This document shows, one piece after another, positions 53,288 through 64,000 of a DNA stretch of 64,000 nt. Source of the DNA: Heterohyrax brucei (Eukaryota; Chordata; Mammalia; Hyracoidea; Procaviidae). The notes beneath the pieces are model-generated. The model was not told where the DNA came from and ran no database searches. It worked only from the letters and a program-made list of their open reading frames with translations. The translations under genes were made by a program, and so were the position numbers. Within the stretch, counting starts at the first letter, position 1. Each line of letters opens with the position of its first letter. Location: NCBI GenBank assembly GCA_028571685.1, contig CM053143.1, forward strand, positions 152,886,329-152,950,328, written 5' to 3'.

Positions 53288-53458
53288 CCCTAGTGGTGTG
53301 GTGGTTAAGCACTCAGCTGCTAACCAAAAGATCAACAGCAAGAGCAAGTTATGGCAGTCTGCTTCCATAAAGACTTACCATCTTTAAAACCCTATAAGGC
53401 AGTTCTATTCTGTCCTAGAGAGTTGTTATGAGTTGGAATTAACTCGATGGCAATGGGT
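53288..53458 (+). mobile_element. AfroSINE, long-type variant
   Basis: Sense copy: TAGCCCTAGTGGTGTGGTGG, TTAAGCACTCAGCTGCTAAC, TATGGCAGTCTGCTTCCATA, GGCAGTTCTATTCTGTCCTA, GGAATTAACTCGATGGCAAT. Confidence 0.92.
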
Positions 53459-53649
53459 GGGATGTGACTATATTAACAAGATTTGGTGACAGATTGGATG
53501 TGGGGAAAAAAGCTCAAAAGACACTCCTGGATTTCTGGTTTGTGGACTGGATAGTTTGATGGTTCCTAATTAATATCCATGCTTCTACTCTTTCCACTCT
53601 ACTGCCTCATGTGGCAGCCTGTGTGGTATTTTCCCTCTTGACTTTCCAT

Positions 53650-53745
53650 TTTGAAAAATTACAATGGAAAGAATAGTATAGTGAACACCCACAAAGCCTT
53701 CATTTGGATTCTCCAGCTGTTAACATTTTACTATGTTTTTGCTCT
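53650..53745 (-). mobile_element. Old L1/HAL1-type fragment
   Basis: GTATAGTGAACACCCACAAA, CCAGCTGTTAACATTTTACT: wording of an ancient L1-type 3' region in antisense. Confidence 0.55.
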
Positions 53746-54179
53746 TCTCACTCCTGGCCATCCCCTCTCTCTGATTGTGGATTTGTATTCTGTCACCTTA
53801 TTTCAGTGGGAGCTGTATTTGCCAGAATCCACTTCCCTGAATAGTGTCAAGAACTGTCAAGGGTCTACAATTTCACTTGACTTGAAAGTCTGCCATCTTT
53901 ATGGATGGCTGGTGGAAGACAAGACACTTCTTGTTCAGAGAGAGAGTTCTTTATTACTTGCAGCAGAAGCATGAGCTACGTGTTCATGCAGTTCCCTTCA
54001 CTTCCCAAGTCCCATGGGACAACACAGAAGTGGGCCCAAGTAGATGCAGCACATACAGTGGGTTTGTGTCAGAGTTGAGGAACTCTAAGTGTAGGAAAAA
54101 TTCTAATCTTCTGTAAAGGGTTGCAAAGAAGTCTGCCATTTTTACCTAGAGGTTGACATTATCATTATTGTACTGAAAA

Positions 54180-54745
54180 GCAAACAAATCTGTTCTCATC
54201 TCCAAAGGGAGACAATCTCTTTTTTTCCAAAATTGCTTGCTGTACAATCATCTTTGAGAAGATAGTCCAGAACAGTGTCTGTCAGTGACTCTGCTCTCAA
54301 GATATACAGAAAAGTAAAGAAAAAAAAAAGTGGTTGTCTCCCAACACATGGTTCCATAGCTACAACTCTTTTGCATAAGATCTGGAAGGCAGAAGTAATG
54401 TAGCAGTTATCTTCTTTTTATATTTGGAATGTCTCTGCAGGGCATCAATAAGTGTTGCAGTTGTCTCCTACCTGCTGGTTTGCTTGCTTGGTGTGGAGAA
54501 GCAGCAAGATCCCCAGCAACACCACCTTCTGCCATATCTCCTTCAGTTTCTCCAATTCCTGGAGTGGGTATCTATATAGATTTTAAATAATGGGCACCAG
54601 TTTCTCCTGCAGTATAGACCCATCGTTAAAGGTAGTCTTTCGGAGGTTGGCGAAAGACCTACTTGAGTTTCAGTCCATCCTGTTGATGTCCTGCTCCACC
54701 TCACAGACTGGCATTTATTCTTACCACCACGACTCAACCCATCTT
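54180..54745 (-). pseudogene. Possible decayed retrocopy, parent not recognised
   Basis: On the minus strand from an ATG at about 54720, a frame with only two stops in about 75 codons reads MPVCEVEQDINRMD, then NSSRSFANLRKTTFNDGS, then YPLQELEKLKEIWQK and a Leu-rich stretch, with no intron-like interruption. The amphipathic Leu/Glu/Lys pattern looks like coiled coil. Open-frame quality falls off below about 54490. I do not recognise the parent gene. It could equally be a chance frame. Confidence 0.3.
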
Positions 54746-54849
54746 CTTTTTTTGATACTGTGTTGTAAGGACTTCAAGCTCCAGAACCAGACACAGAAAA
54801 ATAACCTTTACAGACAATTTAAGGTAGTGTGTTATCAGCATAAAACTTA

Positions 54850-54965
54850 GTAAGTAGATCATTGGAACAGAATAGAGAGCTGAAAAATAGATACATCCTT
54901 ACTACTTTATTATCAACAAAATAATCAAATGGAGAAAGAAAATTTCTTCAGCAAATAGTGTTGGA
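54850..54965 (+). mobile_element. L1 ORF2 fragment
   Basis: AGATCATTGGAACAGAATAG, AGAGCTGAAAAATAGATACA and AATAGTGTTGGAATAAT correspond to the L1 ORF2 AWNRIE-type region. Cut off by the antisense RTE tail. Confidence 0.78.
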
Positions 54966-55299
54966 ATAATGTTGTTGTTAGGTGCCATCGAGTTGGCTCT
55001 GACTCATAACGAACCTGTGTACAACAGAATGAAACACTCCCTGGACCTATGCCATTCTCACAATCACAGTTATATTTCAGCCCATTGTTGCGGCCACTGT
55101 GATATATTTGACATTCCTTGTAAGACTGTAATTCAACTTCCTCAATTCTTCCTTAGGCTCCTTTTATTCATTGCCTAGCTTTGGCATGAATAGCATGGGT
55201 CAGGTGCACCTTAGTCCTCAAAGTGACATCTTTGCTTTTCAATACTTTAAGGAGGTCTTTGGCAGCAGATTTGCTTAATACAGTACTTCATTTGATGTC
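54966..55299 (-). mobile_element. RTE LINE 3' end, antisense
   Basis: GTTGTTGTTAGGTGCCATCG, AGTTGGCTCTGACTCATAAC, GTCAGGTGCACCTTAGTCCT, CAAAGTGACATCTTTGCTTT. Ends where the L1 poly(T) begins. Confidence 0.93.
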
Positions 55300-56149
55300 T
55301 TTATTTTTTTAACTGTACTTTAGATGAAGCTTTACAGAACAAACAAGTTTCTCACTAATCAGTTGGTACACATATTGCTTTATGACAATGTTAACAGCCT
55401 CACAATACATCAACACTCTCTCTTCTCAGTCTTGTATTCCCTATTACCAACTTTTCTGTCACCTTCTACCTTCTAGTCCTTGTCCCTGGGCTGGTGTGCC
55501 CATTTAGTCTTGTTTGCTTTATGAGCCTATCAAATCTTTGGCTGAAAGGTGAACCTCGGGAATGACTTCATTACTGAGCTGAAAGTTTTTGTGGGCCATA
55601 CTCTCAAGGTTTCTCCAGTCTCTTTCAGGTCAGCAAGTATGGTCTTTCTTTTTGAATTAGAATTCTGTTCTGCATTTCTCTCCACCTCTGTCTGGGACTT
55701 TCTGTTGTGATGCCTGTCAAAGCAGTCAGTGGTGATAGCCAGGCACCATTTAAGTTATACTGGACTCAGTCTGGTGGAGGCTCCTGTAGATGGGGCTTCT
55801 AAGTCTTGTTGGATTAATCCTTCTCTTGTATCTTTAGTTTTCATTCTTACTCCTTGCTCCCAAAAGGGATGAGACCAGCGCAGTATCCTAGATGACCACT
55901 CACAGGCTTTTAAGATCCAAGTTGCTACTCACCAAAGTAGAGTGTAGAACACTTTCTTTATAAACTACGTTATGCCAGTTGAGCTAGGTATTCCATGAGA
56001 CCATGGTCCTGACAGCTCTCAGCCCAGCAAATCAGTCCCTTAGGGAGTTCGAATGTGTCTGTGGAGCTCCCATGACTCTGTCTTATACAAGTTGTGCTGG
56101 TTTCTCAGTATTGTGTACTGTCTTGTCCTTCAACAAAATTATGACGTAT

Positions 56150-59100
56150 CTATTGTCTATTTAGTTTTTCCATCACCAGTCCTCTCTTACCTCGTAACCA
56201 TCAAAGACTGTTTGTTTTTGTGTGTAAACCTTTTCATGATTGATTTTTTCACACAGAATAATGTTCTCTTTTTCTCCATGTTATGAGATGCTTTACAGAT
56301 TCATCATTGTTTGTTACTGTTACATAGTAATCTGTTGCATGCATGTACTGAAGTTTGTTTATCCATTGATCTGTTGAGGGGCATCTAGGTTGTTTCCATC
56401 TTTTTGCTATTGTGAACAATGCAGGAATGAACGTAAGTGTGCGTATGTCTATTCGTGTGATGGTTTTTATCTCTGTAGGATATATTCCTACAAGTGAGAT
56501 TGCTACATCATATGGTGTTTCTATTTTTAGGTTTCTAAGGAAGCATCATATTGTTTTCCAAAATGGTTGTATTATTTTGCATTTTCACCAGCAGTGAATA
56601 AGAATTATGATCTCCCTGAAGCCTCTCCAACATTTGCTATTTCCTGTTTTTTTTTTTATTTGGGTAAGTAATGCTGGTTTGAGATTGTATCTCATTGTGC
56701 TTTTAATTTGCATTTATCTAAAGGCAGGTGAATCAAGAGCATTTCCTTATGTGTTTGTTGGCCTCTTAAATGTTTTCCTTGATGAAGTGTGTTCATTTCC
56801 TTTGCCCATTTTTTTTTAGTTGGATTATTTGTCTTTTTGTTGCAGAGGTGTTAGATTTTCTTCTAAATTTTAGAGATTAGACATTTGTCTGATTTCTAAT
56901 AGTCAATTTTTTTTCACAGTCTGTTGGGTCACTTTTTACTCTCTTAGTGAAGTCTTTAATGAGCATAAGTGTTTAATTTTTAGAAGATTCCAATTACCTG
57001 GCTGATATTCTGGACCTTGTGTGTTGTTTATTATGGTTTGTATCCTGTTAATGCCATACAGGAAGGATTCTAACACTAATTCTATTTTTCTTCTATGAGC
57101 TTTGTAGTTTTTCGCTTTATATTTAGGCTTTTAATCTATTTTGAACTAGTTTTTGTGTATGGTGTGATTGATGGGTCCTGTTTCAGTTTTTTGCAGGTGG
57201 ACATACACTTTTGCCATCACCATTTGGTGCAAAGACTGTGTATTCTCCATTTGATTGACTTTGGGCTCTTGTCAAAGCTAAGTAACCGTATGTGGATGGA
57301 TTTACATTGGGGTGCTCAATTCTGTTCTGTTGATCAATTTAACTGTCATTGTACCAATACCAGGCTGTTTTGACTACTGTAACTATATAGTAGGTTCTGA
57401 CATCAAGTAGTGTGAGTCCTCCTACTTAATTCTCCTTCAGTAGTACTTTACTTATCTGTTCCTTCTTCCCTTTGTATATAAAGTTAATGATAAGGTTTTC
57501 TATCTTTTTAAAGAATGCTGTTGGGAGATCTCCACTAAAAGATTGCAATTGATGGTCCAGGGGCTTCGGGGTTCCTCTGGGAGCATGGCCTCTGGCCCTG
57601 ATGCTGCCTCTGTCCATAAATCATAATGAAGGTCAACTCTTCAGACAGCAATAGATTGGACTTGGTGACACAGAGTGACCATATCATGTGGGCATTTTAT
57701 GGTTCTATGCATCTATAGGATATCATCCTGCTGACCTCTTATTGGAGGAAGGGGAGTGGGTGAAGAGGAGGGGATAGGAGACTGTTGGGAGGATAGGACA
57801 TGTATGGAGCAGAAAAAAGGGGTGTGCTGTCACGAGGCAGGGAGAGCAGTGGGAGCTGCATGTAGGTGAGCATGCAAATTTGTATGGGAATGTACATTTT
57901 CCCTCAATCATAATAAATATATATATGTATGTATATATCCATGTAACTTAGAAAAAATAATTTATTGGTATTTGGATCAGGACTACATTATGTTTGTAAA
58001 TCACTTTGGATAGAATTGTTATTTTCACAGTGTTGAGTCTATCTATCCATGATTATGGTATGTTTTTTCATTGATGTAAATCTCTTTCAGTTTCTTACAG
58101 TAGTGTTTTGTGGTTTTCTTTGTATTTAGTCTTTCACATCCTTAGTTATATTTATTCCTAAGTATTTTAATTCTTTAGGGGCTATTATAAATAGTATTGT
58201 CTTCCTTATTTCTTTTTCAACATTCTTTTTATTGGTGTATAGGAATCCAACTGATTTTTGAATGTTTATCTTGTATTGTGCTAATCTGCTGAATCTTTCT
58301 ATTAGTTTCAGTAGTTTTCTCATGGAGTCCTTAGAGTTTTCTATGTATGGTATTGTATCGTCTGCAAATAGTGACAGTTTAATTTTTTCAGTTTAGATGC
58401 CCCTTATTTCTTTCTCTTGCCTTACCACTTTAGCTAGGACTTCCAGCACAAAGTTAAATAGGAATGGTGATAAAGGGCATCATCATCTTATTCCTGTTCT
58501 TAATGGGAATATTTTCAGCCCCTCTGTGTTAAGAATGATGTTGGTCATTGGTTTTGTATAAAGGACCTTTATTACATTGAGAAATTTCTTTTCTATCCTA
58601 TTTTATTGAGAGTTTCTATCAGGAACAGATGTTGAACTTTGTCAAATGCTTTTGCTGCATTGATTGAGATGATCATGTGATTATTTTCTTTAATTTATGT
58701 TGTAGATTGCACTGACTGATTTTCTAATGTTGAACCATCCTTACATATCTTGTATGAATCCTACTCAGTCATAGAATATATATTTTTTGCTATGTTGCTG
58801 AATTCTATTGGCTAGAATTTTGTTGAGAATTTTTGCATCTATATTCATAAGAGATACTGATGTATAATTTTCTTTTGGGGGGTATCTTTGCCCAGGTTTG
58901 CTATCAGGGATATTCTGGCTTCATAGAATAAATTTGGAAGTATTGCTTCCTTTTCTGTGTTCTGAAACAATTTGAGTAATACTGGTGTAAATTCTTCTCT
59001 GAAGGTTTGATAGAATTCTCCAATGAAGCCATCTGGGCCAGGACTTGTTTTTATTGGGAGTTTTTTGTTACCTTTTCAATCTCTTCTTTTGTTATGGGTC

Positions 59101-60362
59101 TGTTCAGATTTTCATCATCATTTTGTGTTAGTTTGCGTAGGTAGTATGTTTCTAGAAATTTGTCCATTTGCTCTAGGTTTTCAAATTTTTTGGAGTATAG
59201 TTTTTCTTAGTGCTCTGCTATGATCCTTTTTATTTCAGTTGCATTTGTTGTAATGTCCACCATGTTGTTTCTTATTTGGGTTATTTTTGTTTTCTCCATT
59301 TTTTTTTTAGTCAGTTTGGCCAGTAGTTTGCTGATTTTGTGGATCCTTTCAGAGAAACAACTATTGATTTTTTCTATTCTCTATTTCATTTCTTTCTACT
59401 CTAGTCTTTATTGTTTCTTTTCTTTGGTGGCTATGGGCTTCTTTTGTTATTCTATTTGTTGGCATTGTGTAGCTAATATTTTCATTTAGTACCTTCTTTT
59501 TTGATGTGTGTATTTGTTGCTACAAACTGATTTCTGAGGACTACTTTTGTTGGGGTCCAAAGGTTTTGGTATGATGTGTTTTCATTCTTGTTTGATTCTA
59601 GAAACTTATTGTGTCTTTGTGTTCTTTGTGTCTTTGAGTTCTTCCACAACCAGTGATTTTCAAGCAGGGTGTTATTCACTTTCGATGTAATTGATCTTTT
59701 TTTCTTGCTCTTTTTATTAATTTCTATTTTGATGGTGTTGTAGTGACAGAAGATGCTTTGTATTGTTTCAGTGTTTTGGAATGTGTTGATGATTGCTTTG
59801 TGGCCTAAGATGTGGTCTCTCCTGGAGAATGTTCACTGTTTGTTGGAAAAGAATGTGTACTTTGCAGCCGTTGGGTGGAATATTCAGTATATGTCTAGGA
59901 GGTCAAGTAAGAGTGGTGTGTTGGAGTCTCCTGATATTATTGTGGAACTGCCCATTTCCATTTTCAATGCAGTTAGAGTTTCTTTTATGAATTTTGGAAC
60001 CCTATCATTGAGTGTGTAGATGTTTATTATAGTAAGTTTTCATGATAGATTATCCCTTTAATCATTATACAGTGTCATTCTTTTATGGTAGATTATGTTT
60101 TAAAGAGTATTTTATCTGAAGCTAGTATTGCCACTGCTGCTGTTTTTTGGTCATGATACATTTGTGTGATACATTTTTTCCATTCTTTGATTTTTAATAA
60201 ATTTATGTCTTTATTTCTAAGATAAGTCTTTTGTAGACAGCGTATGCTTGAATCCTGTTTTTTGCTTTTAATCCATTCTGTTATTTTTTGTGTTTTTATG
60301 GGTGCATTTATGCCATTTATGTTCAGTGTAATTATTGATAAGTGTGAGTTTATTGCTGTCAT
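56150..60362 (-). pseudogene. L1 ORF2 remnant (endonuclease-reverse transcriptase)
   Basis: The start is the ATG at 60362, with the endonuclease opening SHLSIITLNINGINAPIKT. The conserved catalytic Glu in the QETHL motif is Lys here (CLQKTYL), and the frame stops after 89 codons. The RT catalytic motif FADD is intact at 58357-58368 in a region with frameshifts. An unrelated L1 3' end is inserted at 57525-57955. ORF2 normally makes target-primed cDNA; this copy cannot. Confidence 0.9.
57525..57955 (+). mobile_element. L1 3' end inserted in the antisense L1 ORF2
   Basis: Sense copy parallel to 6109-6515: GAGATCTCCACTAAAAG, GGGGTTCCTCTGGGAGCATG, GGAGGAAGGGGAGTGGGTGA, ending AATAAATATATATATG and an A-rich tail. 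More diverged than the copies at 1832 and 5346. The antisense L1 continues on both sides. Confidence 0.9.
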
Positions 60363-60429
60363 TTTGTAGAGCTTTATTCTTTTTTTGTTTTTTGTAGTGC
60401 TGACATCTTTGTTCCTCTTACTCTTGTGC

Positions 60430-61560
60430 TGTATTCCTTTTGTGGATTTCTTTTCTATTTTAGTAGATTTTGTCTTCCTTGAGACTTTATGTTTTTCTTT
60501 TTTATTTTGATGGGTAGTTTTGTTAACTTTCTTTGTGGTTACCTTGAAATTTATCCCTATCTTCCTAGGTTTAAACCAGTCTATTATTACTTGTTATTGC
60601 CTTACCTTCCACTTCATTAGAAAGTTTTATATTTAGATTGTTTATTCCCTCTTCTGTTGTTCTGACATTGTTGTTATTTACAGATTAATCTCTATGGTTC
60701 CCTGTTGTAATTCTTTTGGTTTTAGATAGTCCTTGAGAGTTAACTTCTTAGGGTAGAATCTGACTGGTGCAATCTTGCATCCTAGATACAGAGTGTGGTC
60801 TGATGATGTTTGCTCTCAGACCAGAGGACTCCCTTTAATAATTCTTGAAAGTTTGTTTTTTTACCTATTCCCCTAATTTCTGTTTATCTAGAAATGTTCT
60901 AATTTACCATTGTATTTGATTGAGAATTTTGCAGGATATATTATTCCTGGTTGGCAGTTTTTTTTTTTTTCTTTCAAGGTTTTATATATGTCATCATTGC
61001 CTTACTGCCTGTATGGTTTCTGCTAAATAATCAGAGTTTAGTCTTATTGTTTCTCTTCTGTATGTGAATTTTTTTCTTGAGCTGCTCTCAAATTTTTTTC
61101 TTTGTTTTTAGTGAGTGTGATTATGATATGCTTTGATGATTTTTTTAGCCAGACTCTATCATATATGAGGTTTGTTGAGTTTCTAGAATGGTCAGCTTTT
61201 CATCTTTTATGATATTTGGGAAGTTTTCTGTCATCAGTTCTTCAGTGGTCCTCTGTGTGTTTTCTATTCCTGTTCTGGAACTCTGATCACTCATAAATTT
61301 TTGTTTTCAATTGTATCTCAGGGTTTTTTCATTCATTTTTTTTTCTGATTTTTCATCAAACAGTGTTGTATCCAAGTGTTTGTCTTCAATTTTGCTGATG
61401 CTGTCGTTCATCACTTCAAACGTGCTCTTCAGCCCTTTGGTGACACTATCCATTTCTGAAATCTTAATGATTGTCTTTTGGATTTCTAATTGTTTTTGTA
61501 TTATTTCTAGTAGTGAAGTTATTTTGGCAGTTTATTTCTATATTATTTTCCTGAATTATT
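60430..61560 (-). pseudogene. L1 ORF1 remnant (RNA-binding trimer protein)
   Basis: The minus strand at about 61540-61300 encodes a coiled-coil segment with heptads (EIQKTIIKISEMDSVTKGL, then NDSISKIEDK). The region 60720-61200 corresponds to the RRM and C-terminal domain by its antisense wording (GCAGGATATATTATTCCTGG). Several stops and frameshifts. ORF1 and ORF2 are in the usual order with a short spacer. Confidence 0.8.
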
Positions 61561-62871
61561 CCTTTCTTTTTTTTTTTTTTCTTGTACTTTCCATGAATTT
61601 GTTAGCCTTTTCCATTAATTTGTTTGATTTTTCCTCATTTTTTGTCTGCTTTCAATTCAGCTCTTAGATAGTTCTGAATATTAGAGATTGAACTCCCTGT
61701 CTGGTAGTTCTAGTGACTTTTCTTCTACTGGAAATTCATCTGGCATTTTATTTTGGATGCCTACTGAAACTATCCCGTCTTTAAGATATTCAGTAGTTAT
61801 TTTCTTTGTTTATTGATTGTTTATCTATTTGTTTCTTCCTGCTTTTTGTTTAAATTAGTTATGTCAGAGCAGGCATACTGTGCACATTCTTTGTTGTTTG
61901 CTTGTCTATGGTCATGAAGCTTTTCACTTCCTTGTCCAACTAGCATGCCACTTGCTCACCTATGGTGCAGCAAGGCAAGTCCAGCTGAAGTGGAGAGGCT
62001 GGGATGGGTCATTTGTGGCACATATTAGGGGTGACAAGGTAGGCAAAGACCTGGTGCTGGGTAGGTTCTTGTAGGCTGCATAGGCTGTGCCTGTGCTACT
62101 CTGGGGTGTGATGTTCAGCAGATTGTACAGGTAGGCAGGAAGGAGGTAAGAGGTTGTAATGTGTGTAGCTAAGATGGGTATGGGAAAGAGGAGACAGAAG
62201 AGAGAGAAACAGGAGCCCAAAACAAAAACAAACAAAAAGAGTGCTAACAGAGCTTGCTGTTGGAATGCAGAGGTGAGAAACCAAGAAAGGGAAGGAAAAA
62301 AAGAAGGAAAAGATAGACAAAAAAAGAAAAATAGCTAGAGAAAAATTTGGCAAAGAAAAGAAAGGCCCCTAGGAGTCTGACCAGTGCAGCTGCAAAGACT
62401 GGGGAAGTGTCTCTCAGGCTTAACAGTATACCATGCCTAGAAAGGATATAGATGCCACACAGTGCCAGGAATTCATGAGACAGGAAAAGAAGATAAATAT
62501 AGAGAGATAAAAATGAAAAAACAAGCAAAAAAATGGGAAAAAGAAATGTCCGCAGGAATCTCAACAACTGTGAACATAGGTCCTGAGCTGTGTAGTACAG
62601 CAGGGCTAGAAGGGGCTCCCAGGCTGTGAAAAGAAAAAGAAAAACAGAGCAAATAAAAAACCCTGAGGATCCTACTAGTATGGTGTCACAGGCTGAGGAA
62701 GTGGTTCTCCAGATGAGTGTAGTGCTTCATAGCATTTCAAAAAGAAGCAAAGATGGCACATGGAGCCAGAGGTTAGGGAGAAACAAAGGGTTGGTGGTGG
62801 GAGGTATGGAAAAAACCAACAGAAACAGAAAAAGCAACACCACCTACAGAAATAGCTCTCAGGGAACAGCA

Positions 62872-63264
62872 GTGTTGGTGGGGTGAATCTAGTGACCAGA
62901 GTGGAAGCAGTTGCTGACCAGCCAAGAGATTGGGGCCAGGAAGCAAAGGAGGCTGAGGAGGGGGGAAAAGGATAGGGGTTAGCAAAGTGTATATCACTGG
63001 TTACCAGGTGATCTATATCTGCTGGGAGCTCCATTGAGCTATTTTCCTGTATTCCCTATCCACTGATCTCCAGTGTAGGTGGAGTGAATCTAAGTAGAAT
63101 GAATGTTGCACTTTCTGGCAGGCTGAGCCACTGCAGCTAGCCAGGAGCCATCAGAGGTAGAGCAATGAGAAGAGGATGGGGTGCGGAAAAGTGTGTATTG
63201 CTGGTTACCAAGTGCTATGTTTCCTGTGAAGCAGCTTTCCTGTTCTTCCTGTTTGCTGATTTCC
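62872..63264 (-). repeat. Two tandem monomers of about 200 bp in the L1 5' UTR
   Basis: Anchor words recur at a constant spacing: GTGTTGGTGGGGTGAATCT (62872) and GTGTAGGTGGAGTGAATCT (63073); GTGTATATCACTGGTTACCA (62987) and GTGTATTGCTGGTTACCA (63193); CTGATCTCC (63063) and CTGATTTCC (63256). Spacings are 201, 206 and 193 bp. Confidence 0.75.
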
Positions 63265-63529
63265 AACTGGAATTGATGGCAAATCCAAGTTGTGTTAGCT
63301 GGTAGAGCACTTCAGCTCGTATATCTTCTCATTGTGTGTTCTCTGTCAGTTTCTCATTCCATTTGGTATTTGGCTGAGTTTTTTGTCTTTCCATTTGACA
63401 CTTTGGGTTCCAGAACTGATGTTTGTCTGCATTTTACTTAGTTTTTTGGTTTTTTGCTGTGGAAGGATGTCATGATGCTTCTGTCTATTGTGCCATATTG
63501 GCTGGAAGTCTCCTAAAACTTATTTGTTC

Positions 63530-63760
63530 ACTCATTATAACAATGTTTTTCTTTAATTTGTTGAAGCTATTTATAATAGCTGCTTTAAAGTTTTTATTAA
63601 GTTCAGTATTGTACTATCTCAGGTTCCATTTTTATCAACTACTCCTCCCCCAACTATAGATCGTGTTTTGTTTCTTTACATGATTACTGTTTTTTTGTTT
63701 TTGTTTTTAAGTGACTGCTATACTTGTGGTTAATACACAGTAGAGGCTCTCAATTCTATC
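63530..63760 (-). mobile_element. Old L1 fragment, antisense
   Basis: AAGCTATTTATAATAGCTGC, TTTAAAGTTTTTATTAAG, TTTCTTTACATGATTACTG: the wording of an old L1M 5'/ORF1-side region. Confidence 0.65.
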
Positions 63761-64000
63761 ACCTGATTCTGGAAAGTATTTTTGTTTTAGCAAAATGTTC
63801 ATTTTGAGCTAGTCATCTTGAGCTAATGAAAGCTTAGTTTTACATTTGTTAGGGTAGATCTATGGAAAGCCCATGGTACAGCCCAAGCTGTATTCAGCCA
63901 CCAAACTCTGTCCCTCCTTGTAGAGGTGGCTTGCTTAAAGACTTTGTTTAGTTAAATTTAGAGTAGATCTTATACCAGAGCACAGTTCATTCATTAAATG
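63761..64000. other. Intergenic sequence, nothing recognised
   Basis: No recognised element up to the window end. Confidence 0.4.

Larger units (their letters stand above)
55300..63512 (-). mobile_element. Full-length L1, antisense, inactive
   Basis: On the minus strand it starts at about 63512 with GACTTCCAGCCAATATGGCA (the conserved L1 5' start with a YY1-like motif). It runs through a long 5' UTR (to about 61.6 kb), ORF1, ORF2 and a 3' UTR to a T-rich tail at 55300-55311. Total about 7.8 kb without the 430-bp L1 insertion at 57525-57955. Both ORFs are broken. No convincing target duplication: the words flanking the two ends share only CAAAT-AAGT. The + strand open frames in 56-61.7 kb, rich in Phe/Leu/Ile, are shadows of its ORFs. 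Confidence 0.93.

Noticed and set aside
59220-61667. Membrane-protein-like plus-strand open frames (Phe/Leu/Ile-rich, up to 118 aa)
   Set aside because: They are antisense of L1 ORF2 and ORF1; A-rich coding DNA read backwards gives hydrophobic translations.
62096-62567. Hydrophobic minus-strand open frames of 85-107 aa in the L1 5' UTR
   Set aside because: They come from purine-rich low-complexity 5' UTR sequence read as its complement. No known L1 protein matches, and they overlap one another in different frames.
1-64000. CRISPR arrays, bacterial operons, phage or plasmid features
   Set aside because: No regularly spaced direct repeats, no dense ORFs, no ribosome-binding-site pattern. The repeats and exon structure are mammalian.

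Overview
The window is mammalian nuclear DNA from an afrotherian, most likely an elephant (Loxodonta or Elephas). The evidence is more than 35 tRNA-derived AfroSINE copies, a BovB-like RTE LINE with the same 3' end, several L1 lineages with elephant-type 3' ends, and ancient pan-mammalian repeats (MIR, L2, L1M, hAT-Charlie MITEs). Bacterial-type operons, CRISPR arrays and rRNA or tRNA genes are absent. Species assignment is an inference from repeat families.

Only one functional protein-coding segment is recognisable: the first coding exon of UBE2K (E2-25K/HIP2, a K48-chain-forming ubiquitin-conjugating enzyme), on the minus strand at 24285-24347. It lies in a CpG island (about 23950-24920) with NRF1, YY1-like and GC-box motifs. 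Everything left of it (24284 down to 1) is the start of UBE2K intron 1, whose acceptor is outside the window. Everything right of it (about 24.9-64 kb) is upstream intergenic DNA. In human, SMIM14 lies beyond that side, but no exon of it was seen here.

Layout: 0-24 kb, intron 1, with AfroSINEs, an almost complete RTE copy split by an L1 3' end, a mariner-derived fold-back element, old L1M pieces and hAT MITEs. 21.9-26.75 kb, promoter region almost free of young repeats. 26.5-31.5 kb, L1M, a decayed hAT-Charlie transposase gene with two SINE insertions, and unique sequence. 32-38 kb, L1, a near-full-length antisense RTE, a second fold-back element and an L1/RTE/SINE nest. 38.7-52.3 kb, a cluster of MaLR-type LTRs including a two-LTR provirus. 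53-55 kb, unique sequence with a possible decayed retrocopy. 55.3-63.5 kb, a full-length but broken antisense L1 with monomer-like repeats in its 5' UTR.

The most interesting signals are: (1) a mariner-derived fold-back family with the same internal junction in two distant copies; (2) modular exchange between RTE and AfroSINEs, including SINE variants that carry RTE 5'-end sequence as well as the RTE tail; (3) a G/C-rich triplet tract in the UBE2K 5' leader, in frame with an upstream ATG inside the NRF1 motif. No convincing unknown functional system was found. Repeat boundaries are good to roughly 5-20 bp unless a target-site duplication fixes them.
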